Shown here piece after piece: positions 1 through 7,126 of a DNA stretch of 64,000 bases. The translations under genes and the position numbers were made by a program. The notes beneath the pieces were generated by a model that saw only the letters and a list, made by a program, of their open reading frames with translations, was not told where the DNA came from and did not search any database. Position 1 is the first letter of the stretch. The number at the start of each line of letters is the position of its first letter. The DNA comes from Candidatus Epulonipiscium sp. (lineage in GTDB: Bacteria > Bacillota_A > Clostridia > Lachnospirales > Cellulosilyticaceae): NCBI GenBank assembly GCA_012841565.1, contig DUUM01000053.1, positions 62,001 to 126,000 of the forward strand, read 5' to 3'.

Positions 1-697
1 TATGATGAATGCAGAAAAAGGAATAGAAGAATTAAAAAAGGCAGTAGATACTTTAGTTATTATTCCAAACGATAAATTACTCCAAATTATTGATAAAAAA
101 ACGACTATGATTGATGCATTCAGAAAAGCAGACGATGTACTTCAGCAAGGTGTTCAAGGGATTTCAGATCTTATTTCAAATCCAGGAATCATTAACCTAG
201 ACTTTGCCGATGTACGTACAATTATGCATAATAAGGGTATTGCTCACATGGGAATAGGACGAGCATCAGGAGAGAATAAAACTGAAGTAGCAGCTTTAAT
301 GGCTATTAGTAGCCCCCTTTTAGATACTACTATTGATGGTGCCAGGGGTGTTTTAATAAATATTGCGGGAGGTCCTACACTTGGCTTACTTGAAGCTAAT
401 GAGGCGGCAAACCTAATTGGTGATTCTGTAGACATAGAGGCTGAAATTATATTTGGAACATCTATTAATGAAGAATTAGGTGATGAGGTTATTATAACCG
501 TAATAGCAACAGATTTCGAGCACGATTTTGATGAAATAAAACAGATGCCTGTGCAACCTAAAATTCAACCGACACCAGAACCGGAGCCTGTAAGGAATGT
601 TGTTCCAGAACCACAAGCGACTGTTCCGCCAGCTAAGACTTATCCAACATCAGAATCTCAGATTGATATTCCAATTTTCTTACGTAGAAAAAGATAA
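1..697 (+). CDS. ftsZ: Cell division GTPase FtsZ (3' part only)
   Basis: Tubulin-like GTPase that forms the division Z-ring at mid-cell. The window begins inside the gene, so only the last 231 or so residues are seen: the synergy helix and C-terminal domain ([19 protein letters not shown], then [17 protein letters not shown]). A Pro/Glu-rich linker follows, and the gene ends in the tail peptide [11 protein letters not shown], which matches the FtsA/SepF-binding tail of the family. The GTP-binding N-terminal half lies upstream of the window. A hairpin terminator follows at once. Location before spoIIGA-sigE-sigG is the usual Firmicutes division/sporulation cluster order. Confidence 0.97.
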   Translation, partial: MMNAEKGIEELKKAVDTLVIIPNDKLLQIIDKKTTMIDAFRKADDVLQQGVQGISDLISNPGIINLDFADVRTIMHNKGIAHMGIGRASGENKTEVAALMAISSPLLDTTIDGARGVLINIAGGPTLGLLEANEAANLIGDSVDIEAEIIFGTSINEELGDEVIITVIATDFEHDFDEIKQMPVQPKIQPTPEPEPVRNVVPEPQATVPPAKTYPTSESQIDIPIFLRRKR

Positions 698-724
698 ACA
701 ATAATTAAATAGATTTTCATAAGA

Positions 725-757
725 AAAAGATACGATAATTGTCGTATCTTTTTTTTT
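725..757 (+). terminator. Intrinsic terminator after ftsZ
   Basis: An 11-bp AT-rich stem (725-735 with 742-752, core AGATACGA/TCGTATCT) runs into an uninterrupted T tract (749-757). It separates ftsZ from spoIIGA. The 3' arm includes TGTCGTA, one base from the Spo0A box TGTCGAA, but this is probably just part of the stem. Confidence 0.85.
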
Positions 758-772
758 ATGCTACAAGGTGAT

Positions 773-805
773 TTTACAAAATATGTAACAAGCCTATTAT
801 ATAAT
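773..805 (+). promoter_or_regulatory. Candidate spoIIG promoter with long spacer
   Basis: TTTACA at 773-778 and TATAAT at 800-805 are 21 bp apart, upstream of spoIIGA. In B. subtilis the Spo0A-activated, sigma-A-dependent spoIIG promoter is known for an overlong spacer of about 22 bp. An overlapping TATTAT at 795-800 would give a 16-bp spacer instead, so the assignment is not unique. No perfect Spo0A box was seen nearby. Confidence 0.45.
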
Positions 806-839
806 CATAATTAACACTACTATTACAAGGAGTCGGTAT

Positions 840-1754
840 ATGTATGAAATACCCACATTAGAAGTATATCTGGATATATTATTCTTATTAAATTTTATTA
901 TGGATTATTTTATATTTTGGATAGTTAGCAAGATAACCTATCAAAAAACAACAACAAAAAGACTGTGCATAGGTTCCTTAATTGGCGCAGGGCTATACTG
1001 TTTGGTCGTTATAACTCCTTTTTTAAGGGTGATCAACATTGTTACATACTTAGTAATCCTCCCTTTAATACCAATTAAAATAATATTTAAACCTAAAAAA
1101 ATTAAAAGTTGGGTACAAATATTTATCATTGCTAATATAACAGCTTTGGCCATAGGGGGAATGAGTTATGGACTACTGTATTGGGTGCAGGAACAAAAGA
1201 TAGTAGCTAATATTTATAAAAAAACGTATGAGAATTTTTCAATTTGGATACTATTAGTGAGTACCTTGGGTTCATATGTAGTCATACAAATAGCTAGGTA
1301 TTATATGCAAAAAAGAAATCCTAGGGTTAAAAAATTATATTCAGTCAGAATTTCATTTAATAAACAAATAGTAGATTTTGAGACACTATTAGATACAGGG
1401 AATAAGGTTTATGACCCGTTAACAAAAGACCCTGTTATTATTGTGGAATACAAAATTTTAAAACAGCTATTGCCCTTAGAAATAAGAACAATGTATGAAA
1501 AAACAGAAATTCATATGACATCTATTGTACAAGAAGTTAGTAGTGGGGAATTTGGAACACGGATAAGACTAATACCTTATCATAGCTTAGGAAATCCAAA
1601 TGGAATATTGCTAGGATTTAAACCGGATGGTGTCTATATTGGCAATAATGGGGAAGATAGTCCTATAGAAAATGTTGTTATAGGTATCTATCAGCATAAT
1701 TTAAGTTCGGAAGATACCTATCATGGCCTACTTCATGAAGATTTGCTTAAGTAA
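840..1754 (+). CDS. spoIIGA: Sporulation sigma-E processing peptidase SpoIIGA
   Basis: Membrane aspartic protease that cleaves the pro-sequence of sigma-E in the mother cell after a signal (SpoIIR in B. subtilis) from the forespore. The 304-residue length fits the family. The N-terminal half holds about five hydrophobic segments (near 10-30, 43-60, 62-83, 92-115, 135-155). The soluble C-terminal half has the protease motif LLDTGNKVYDPLTKDPV, with the catalytic Asp at residue 185. AAGGAG at 827-832 sits 7 nt before the ATG. Its substrate gene, sigE, follows directly. Confidence 0.96.
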   Translation: MYEIPTLEVYLDILFLLNFIMDYFIFWIVSKITYQKTTTKRLCIGSLIGAGLYCLVVITPFLRVINIVTYLVILPLIPIKIIFKPKKIKSWVQIFIIANITALAIGGMSYGLLYWVQEQKIVANIYKKTYENFSIWILLVSTLGSYVVIQIARYYMQKRNPRVKKLYSVRISFNKQIVDFETLLDTGNKVYDPLTKDPVIIVEYKILKQLLPLEIRTMYEKTEIHMTSIVQEVSSGEFGTRIRLIPYHSLGNPNGILLGFKPDGVYIGNNGEDSPIENVVIGIYQHNLSSEDTYHGLLHEDLLK

Positions 1755-1794
1755 TTGCAAGTAAGAAATATAAGGATTGAAGGAGGATTATAGT

Positions 1795-2547
1795 ATGAAG
1801 ATGTTTACCAAGTTTTATGACAGATCTAAAATGGTTGTATTCAATATATTTCGTTCACTTAAAATTTTAAATTCAAATGAAATCTATTATATAGGTGGTA
1901 GTGAGGTTTTGCCTTCGCCTTTGACGAAAGAAGAAGAGGCTGAGCTAATATACAAACTTGGAATTGAAGATAGTTCAGATGCGGAACATGTAAAAGTAAA
2001 ATCCATTCTGATAGAGAGAAACTTAAGATTAGTGGTATACATAGCTAGAAAGTTTGAAAACACTGGAATTGGCGTAGAAGACCTAATATCAATAGGTACA
2101 ATTGGGTTAATTAAGGCTATTAATACATTTAAGCCTGCCAAAAAAATTAAGTTGGCTACCTATGCTTCGAGATGTATTGAAAATGAAATTTTAATGTATT
2201 TGCGTCGAACCAACAAACTAAGATCTGAAATATCTATAGATGAACCCTTAAATACAGATTGGGATGGAAATGAACTTTTATTATCAGATATTTTAGGAAC
2301 AGATGCTAATGTTATTTACAAATCAATTGAAGATGAAGTGGATAAAGCGTTGCTTAACAAAGCGTTATCAAAATTAACGGCGCGGGAAAGAGAAATAGTA
2401 GAGCTACGATTTGGTTTTAGAAATCAAGGAGAAGAAAATACTCAAAAAGAAGTAGCGGATAAGTTAGGTATATCCCAGTCGTATATTTCAAGACTAGAGA
2501 AGAAAATCATAGGAAGATTAAAAAAGGAAATTAATAGAATGACGTAA
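1795..2547 (+). CDS. sigE: RNA polymerase sporulation sigma factor SigE (pro-sigma-E)
   Basis: Early mother-cell sporulation sigma factor, 250 residues. The N-terminal basic/hydrophobic pro-sequence precedes the conserved block [18 protein letters not shown], the region cut by SpoIIGA. Sigma region 2 ([17 protein letters not shown], then [17 protein letters not shown]) and region 4 ([15 protein letters not shown] and the HTH with [11 protein letters not shown]) are clear. AAGGAGG at 1780-1786 lies 8 nt before the ATG at 1795. An in-frame TTG at 1777 would overlap this ribosome site and was not chosen. It forms an operon with spoIIGA. Confidence 0.97.
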   Translation: MKMFTKFYDRSKMVVFNIFRSLKILNSNEIYYIGGSEVLPSPLTKEEEAELIYKLGIEDSSDAEHVKVKSILIERNLRLVVYIARKFENTGIGVEDLISIGTIGLIKAINTFKPAKKIKLATYASRCIENEILMYLRRTNKLRSEISIDEPLNTDWDGNELLLSDILGTDANVIYKSIEDEVDKALLNKALSKLTAREREIVELRFGFRNQGEENTQKEVADKLGISQSYISRLEKKIIGRLKKEINRMT

Positions 2548-2553
2548 TAAATT

Positions 2554-2582
2554 GTATAAATTTGTGTCCTCTGGTAATGATT
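2554..2582 (+). promoter_or_regulatory. Candidate sigma-F-type promoter for sigG
   Basis: GTATA at 2554-2558 and GGTAATGATT at 2573-2582 resemble the published forespore sigma-F pattern (GYATA, about 15 bp, GGNRANANT), with a 14-bp spacer and one mismatch in the -10 element. The position between sigE and sigG suits the forespore transcription of sigG known from B. subtilis. No experimental support. Confidence 0.4.
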
Positions 2583-2639
2583 AAGCATATAGATTTATAG
2601 TGACACTATAATATGCATGAACTAACTGGAGGGAACATT

Positions 2640-3413
2640 ATGGCAATTAACAAAGTGGAGATTTGTGGTGTTAATACATCAAAATTACCGGTTCTGTCAA
2701 ACGATGAAAAGACCAAGCTATTTGATAAAATTGAGCAAGGTGATCAGGTGGCACGAAGTGCATATATTCATGGAAACTTGAGATTGGTGCTTAGTATTAT
2801 ACAACGTTTTAATAATAGAGGAGAGCAGGCAGATGACTTATTTCAAGTGGGATGTATTGGTCTTATCAAAGCCATAGATAATTTTGACTTATCCCATAAT
2901 GTTAAGTTTTCCACATATGCGGTTCCTATGATTATAGGTGAGATTCGCAGGTATTTACGAGATAATAATTCTATAAGGGTCAGTAGATCACTGAGGGATA
3001 CGGCTTACAAAGCCTTGCAAGCGAGAGAAACCTTTATTAGAGAAAAAGCTAAGGAGCCTACCATTAATGAGTTGGCCAAGACTTTGGGGCTACCAATAGA
3101 AGAAGTGGTTTTAGCGTTAGATGCTATTCAAGATCCAATTTCGTTATATGAGCCAGTGTATCATGATGATGGTGATGCTTTATATATTATGGACCAAGTT
3201 AAGGACGAGAAGAATCAAGATGATATATGGTTAGAGAATATAGCTCTAAAGCAAGCTATGAAAAAACTAAATGATCGGGAAAAACATATTTTAACATTAC
3301 GTTTTTTTTCAGGTAAAACACAAATGGAAGTAGCTGAAGAAATTGGCATATCACAGGCCCAAGTGTCAAGACTTGAAAAAATAGCACTCTTGCAGATGAA
3401 AAAACATATATAG
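2640..3413 (+). CDS. sigG: RNA polymerase sporulation sigma factor SigG
   Basis: Late forespore sigma factor, 257 residues. The N-terminal signature NKVEICGVNTSKLPVLS, region 2 (GNLRLVLSIIQRFNNRG, then DDLFQVGCIGLIKAIDNFDLS), and region 4 (MEVAEEIGISQAQVSRLEK) are almost textbook for the family. GGAGGG at 2628-2633 is 6 nt before ATG 2640. An in-frame upstream ATG at 2613 would add nine residues foreign to the family and was rejected. A sigma-F-like promoter lies between sigE and this gene. Confidence 0.97.
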   Translation: MAINKVEICGVNTSKLPVLSNDEKTKLFDKIEQGDQVARSAYIHGNLRLVLSIIQRFNNRGEQADDLFQVGCIGLIKAIDNFDLSHNVKFSTYAVPMIIGEIRRYLRDNNSIRVSRSLRDTAYKALQARETFIREKAKEPTINELAKTLGLPIEEVVLALDAIQDPISLYEPVYHDDGDALYIMDQVKDEKNQDDIWLENIALKQAMKKLNDREKHILTLRFFSGKTQMEVAEEIGISQAQVSRLEKIALLQMKKHI

Positions 3414-3453
3414 ATTTGCCAAGTTGCATATGGATAGATAAAGGGGGATATGG

Positions 3454-3714
3454 ATGCTACGTATATATGATATCAAACAAAAAGAAGTTATTAATGTAGT
3501 GGATGGATCAAGATTAGGGTATATATGTGATGTGGAGATTAACTGGCAAGAAGGTAGTATAACAAAATTAATAGTGCCAGGTCCTAGAAAAGCCTTTGGT
3601 TTGTTTGGGCGTGAGATGGAGTACTTAATTCCATGGGATAAGATTAAGAAGATAGGGGCGGATACAATTCTCATTGAAATAGATGAAGAAGAGTGCTTGA
3701 AAGAAAGTCAATAG
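3454..3714 (+). CDS. YlmC/YmxH family PRC-barrel sporulation protein
   Basis: An 86-residue PRC-barrel protein of the YlmC/YmxH family, found near sigG in many spore formers. Its biochemical role is unknown. Family features are the start LRIYDIKQKEVINV, the turn DGSRLGYICDVEIN and the end of the barrel EYLIPWDKIKKIGADTILIE. AAGGGGG at 3441-3447 precedes the ATG at 3454. An ATG at 3450 in another frame stops after a few codons. It may be cotranscribed with sigG because no terminator lies between them. Confidence 0.85.
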   Translation: MLRIYDIKQKEVINVVDGSRLGYICDVEINWQEGSITKLIVPGPRKAFGLFGREMEYLIPWDKIKKIGADTILIEIDEEECLKESQ

Positions 3715-3724
3715 AATTAATTTC

Positions 3725-3758
3725 TTTACATTATCAAGGGCTTACCCTATACTTATAG
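3725..3758 (+). promoter_or_regulatory. Sigma-A-like promoter for nrdR with overlapping inverted repeat
   Basis: TTTACA (3725-3730), 17 bp, then TATACT (3748-3753). An inverted repeat CTATA-CT-TATAG (3747-3758) overlaps the -10 element. Its AT-rich arms recall NrdR boxes, but the arm spacing is two bases longer than the usual box, so autoregulation is only a possibility. Confidence 0.6.
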
Positions 3759-3784
3759 AAGAAAACGTTTTATAGGAGGTATAT

Positions 3785-4243
3785 ATGAAATGCCCTTATT
3801 GTGGTTCAACCTTATCCAAAGTATTGAACTCTAGACCAGTAGAGGAAACTAACTCAATACGCCGTAGAAGGCAGTGTGAAGATTGTGAAATGCGTTTTAC
3901 AACATATGAAAGAGTAGAAGTGATTCCTATTATTGTTGTTAAAAGAAACAAAACGCGAGAACCTTTTGATAGAGAAAAGTTACTTAGGGGAATCATGCGC
4001 TCATGTAATAAAAGAATTGTAACCCTTGACCAGATAGAAGATATAGTAGACCAAATCGAAAATATAATTTTAAATTCTTCAACAAAAGAAGTTTCCTCCA
4101 TAGAGTTAGGTGAAATGGTAATGGAAAAACTAAAAGAAATTGACGAAGTATCTTATATAAGATTTGCTTCTGTCTATAAACAATTCAAAGATATTAATGA
4201 ATTTATTTTAGAGTTAGAAAAAATTAAAAAAGGAAAAATATAA
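3785..4243 (+). CDS. nrdR: Transcriptional repressor NrdR
   Basis: Nucleotide-sensing repressor of ribonucleotide reductase genes, 152 residues. An N-terminal zinc ribbon uses Cys3, Cys6, Cys31 and Cys34 (MKCPYCGS and CEDCEMRFTTYER). An ATP-cone domain follows from about residue 49 (VVKRNKTREPFDREKLLRGI) and ends with SYIRFASVYKQFKD. Length and motifs match the family fully. GGAGG lies just before the ATG. No nrd gene is in the window. Its placement after ymxH is context only. Confidence 0.97.
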   Translation: MKCPYCGSTLSKVLNSRPVEETNSIRRRRQCEDCEMRFTTYERVEVIPIIVVKRNKTREPFDREKLLRGIMRSCNKRIVTLDQIEDIVDQIENIILNSSTKEVSSIELGEMVMEKLKEIDEVSYIRFASVYKQFKDINEFILELEKIKKGKI

Positions 4244-4280
4244 ACCTATTGCTTATAAGCAATAGGTTTATATTTTTTTA
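4241..4280. terminator. Bidirectional terminator between nrdR and comM
   Basis: A perfect 12-bp stem (4241-4252 with 4259-4270, core AAACCTATTGC/GCAATAGGTTT) has a TTATAA loop. T tracts follow on both strands (4271-4279 on +; the A-rich end of nrdR on -), so it can end both convergent genes. It overlaps the comM stop codon. Confidence 0.9.
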
Positions 4281-5801
4281 TAGATTAAAAGTTCGGTCTA
4301 GGACTCTGTACTGAATTGCTTCAGTTAAATGAAATAGCTCAATGGTGTCAGAGTCATCTAAATCTGCAATTGTACGAGCGATTTTAATTATTTTATGATA
4401 AGACCGGGCACTTAAATTAAGTGTATGAAATGCCTTTTTTAATAAATCTTTTTGCGCAGACCCTAAGGGGCAATACTTTTCGATTAGGGGCGGTTGTAGC
4501 TCGGAATTATACATAATAGACTCTTTTTTATATCGATTAGTTTGTATCTTAATTGCATTTTTAACCCGGACAGCAATGTCATTAGAAGATTCACTGCTAC
4601 TAGAAGTCAGTTGATCGTAGGCAATAGCTCTGGTTTCAATGTGTATATCAATTCTGTCTAACAGAGGACCGGATAATTTTCGAAGATACTGTCTTACACT
4701 TTGAGAAGAGCACTGACATTTTGTATCATCAGGGTAGAAACCGCAAGGACATGGGTTTGTAGAGGCGATAAGCATAAAGTTTGCAGGAAAGGTTAGTGAG
4801 CTATTAACACGGGATATGGTCACGTCCTTAGATTCTAATGGTTGGCGCAGTGTTTGAAGGACATTTTTATTAAATTCTAAGAACTCGTCTAAAAATAAAA
4901 CTCCTTGATGTGCCAAACTGATTTCACCAGGTTTTGGTATTTTGCCTCCACCAATTAAAGCAGATGGTGTTGTGGTGTGATGAGGAGATCTAAAGGGTCT
5001 CTTAGTAATAACATGAGATTTATTATTTAATTTGCCGGAAATGCTATATATTTTGGTTACTTGAAGACTTTCCTCAAAAGATAAGTCGGGCAAAATACTA
5101 GGAAGTCTATGAGCCATCATTGTTTTTCCAGATCCAGGAGGTCCTATCATAAGGAGGTTGTGATTCCCAGCGCCAGCAATTTCAAGGGCGCGTTTCACCT
5201 CTTCCTGCCCTTTGACATCTCGGAAATCTAAGGTTGTGCCACTGTCCTTGGGGTGATTGTTTGTATTAAATTTAACAGGAAGACATGGGTTTTCGCCTGT
5301 TAAGTGAAAAATTGCTTCTTTTAAAGACGAGATTCCAATGGTATCAATTCCTTTGACAAGAGCGCTTTCTGATGCGTTAGAAATGGGTACAAGGCATTGC
5401 TTTAAGATGGCATCTTTTGCAGTACAGGCAATGGGTAAGATTCCATTAACACTTTGGACGCTGCCATCAAGTGAAAGTTCTCCTACAATCATATGAGAAT
5501 CTAAAGCGTCTTGTTCAACAACGCCAATACAACATAATATACCAAGTGCAATAGGGAGATCATAATAAGCACCCTCTTTTTTATAATCAGCAGGGGCTAA
5601 ATTGACGGTGATACGTTTTACAGGAAAAGGATAACCACTATTTTTAATAGCGCTTCTTACACGTTCCTTTGACTCGCGCACAGAGGAGTCGGGCAATCCA
5701 ACCAAATCAAAAGAGGGGAGGCCGTTACTAATATCTACTTCTACAGTTACAATTAATCCATCTACGCCCTTAAGGGCACAACTTGTTAATTTGCAATACA
5801 T
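4278..5801 (-). CDS. comM: ComM/YifB family Mg-chelatase-like AAA+ ATPase
   Basis: YifB/ComM AAA+ protein. In naturally competent Proteobacteria ComM is a hexameric branch-migration helicase that extends recombination of imported DNA; the function in Firmicutes is less clear. At 507 residues it has the usual length: N-terminal Lon-like ChlI domain (LPSFDLVGLPDSSVRESKERVR), Walker A GPPGSGKT (about 220-227), Walker B VLFLDE (about 301-306), a Cys cluster NPCPCGFYPDDTKCQC and the C-terminal Mg-chelatase domain. The chosen start (MYCKLTSCALKG) has AAAGGA upstream; 20 extra in-frame residues further out are not family-like. Divergent from dprA, which also handles incoming DNA. Confidence 0.93.
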   Translation of the reverse strand: MYCKLTSCALKGVDGLIVTVEVDISNGLPSFDLVGLPDSSVRESKERVRSAIKNSGYPFPVKRITVNLAPADYKKEGAYYDLPIALGILCCIGVVEQDALDSHMIVGELSLDGSVQSVNGILPIACTAKDAILKQCLVPISNASESALVKGIDTIGISSLKEAIFHLTGENPCLPVKFNTNNHPKDSGTTLDFRDVKGQEEVKRALEIAGAGNHNLLMIGPPGSGKTMMAHRLPSILPDLSFEESLQVTKIYSISGKLNNKSHVITKRPFRSPHHTTTPSALIGGGKIPKPGEISLAHQGVLFLDEFLEFNKNVLQTLRQPLESKDVTISRVNSSLTFPANFMLIASTNPCPCGFYPDDTKCQCSSQSVRQYLRKLSGPLLDRIDIHIETRAIAYDQLTSSSSESSNDIAVRVKNAIKIQTNRYKKESIMYNSELQPPLIEKYCPLGSAQKDLLKKAFHTLNLSARSYHKIIKIARTIADLDDSDTIELFHLTEAIQYRVLDRTFNL

Positions 5802-5986
5802 AAGATTAATATCCTTTCTAAAGAACATAGAGTAATAAACAAACATATTAGAGTATAACAAGTTTTAAGATATATAATCATTATTTAAGAAGTTTATTAA
5901 GAATCCTTTGCAAAACATGATTGAATCTATATTGAATGGGTAATACTAGAAAAAGGCTATCATTTTAGATATAGGAGGGTGATCAT

Positions 5987-7081
5987 ATCATTAATTGGTA
6001 CTACTACTGGATAACGACCATAAAAAACATAGGACATGTAAAAAGGAAAAAACTGCTAGGAACCTTTGTGACGCCCCAAAGGGCTTATGATGCAGATTAT
6101 AACGATTATGAAAAGCTTCTTTACCTATCCAAGGAAGATATTAGCTATATTATGGAATCAAAATCTCCAACTAGAATCATGGGTGAAATTGAAAAAATAA
6201 AAAGTGAAGGGATACAAATAATCTCAATAGACGATAATGAATACCCTGAAGTACTCTCACAGATAGATCATCCGCCTTATGTTTTATATAAGAAGGGGAA
6301 CATGAATATAATAAATCCATGTATTGCAATAGTAGGGTCTAGGAAATGCAGCGAATATGGGCACGCAATGGCTTATGAAATTGCAAAGGGATTGGCAAAG
6401 GTGGGGGTTGTGGTAGTGAGCGGGCTCGCCAAGGGAATAGATGCTGCAGCTCATATAGGGGCGTTAGAGATGGGGAAGACAGTGGGTGTTTTGGGAAATA
6501 GCCTAGATAAGTACTACCCCCCTAGTAATGCTAAATTACAGCGACAAATAGAGGCGCAGGGGTGTACTTTATCAGAATATCCATTAAATACTGAACCACA
6601 TCCAGGATTCTTTCCTGCTAGAAACCGCATCATAAGTGGCTTAAGTAGAGGGGTCCTTATAGTAGAAGCAGCAGAAAAAAGTGGCTCTCTTATTACGGCC
6701 AATTTTGCCCTAGAACAAGGAAGAGATGTATTTGCAGTTCCCGGGAATGCCTGGAGCAAAATGAGTATGGGAAGCAATAAGATTATTCAGCTAGGTGGGA
6801 AGCTAGTGATGAATGCAGATGATATTATTGAAGAAATTGAACAATATTTACCTGTTCAGCCGATCAAAAATGGTGATGATGAGCAGAATAGGCATCTTAA
6901 TAAACTTGCACAAGATGAAATAATGGTATATGATAACTTAAGTCGAGAACCGTTATATATAGATGAAGTAAATAATAAAATAAAATTACCAATTGCTACA
7001 TTGCAACATATAATAACATCCCTAGAACTTAAGGGGTTAATTAAAAGATTACCTGGGCAAAGATTAGTTAGAAATGAATGA
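5987..7081 (+). CDS. dprA: DNA-processing protein DprA, apparent non-canonical start
   Basis: DprA binds incoming single-stranded DNA and loads RecA. The core Rossmann-like domain is clear: IVGSRKCSEYGHAMAYEIAKG, VVVSGLAKGIDAAAHIGAL, PARNRIISGLSRG and EKSGSLITANFALEQGRDVFAVPGN. A C-terminal winged-helix-like segment follows. The first ATG/GTG/TTG in frame is GTG 6068, but family-like coding (WYYYWITTIKNIGHVKRKKL) extends upstream to a stop at 5972-5974. A strong AGGAGGG (5973-5979) lies 7 nt before ATC 5987 and 10 nt before ATT 5990. I place the start at ATC 5987 (364 residues), with ATT 5990 as the alternative. A lost ATG or sequence error is also possible. Confidence 0.85.
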   Translation: MINWYYYWITTIKNIGHVKRKKLLGTFVTPQRAYDADYNDYEKLLYLSKEDISYIMESKSPTRIMGEIEKIKSEGIQIISIDDNEYPEVLSQIDHPPYVLYKKGNMNIINPCIAIVGSRKCSEYGHAMAYEIAKGLAKVGVVVVSGLAKGIDAAAHIGALEMGKTVGVLGNSLDKYYPPSNAKLQRQIEAQGCTLSEYPLNTEPHPGFFPARNRIISGLSRGVLIVEAAEKSGSLITANFALEQGRDVFAVPGNAWSKMSMGSNKIIQLGGKLVMNADDIIEEIEQYLPVQPIKNGDDEQNRHLNKLAQDEIMVYDNLSREPLYIDEVNNKIKLPIATLQHIITSLELKGLIKRLPGQRLVRNE

Positions 7082-7126
7082 TAGGATGTAAAAGATCCAA
7101 TGTAAAAGATTAAATGGAGGGATACG

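Noticed and set aside
2585..2610. GCATA and CACTATA as a sigma-G promoter for sigG
   Set aside because: The 14-bp spacing is too short for the known sigma-G pattern and the -10 has a mismatch; the sigma-F-like pair at 2554-2582 fits better.
5979..6012. GTG 5979 as the dprA start or a frameshift in dprA
   Set aside because: This frame stops within about a dozen codons (TAA at 6012), and the dprA frame itself is open and family-like from 5987 on, so no frameshift is needed.
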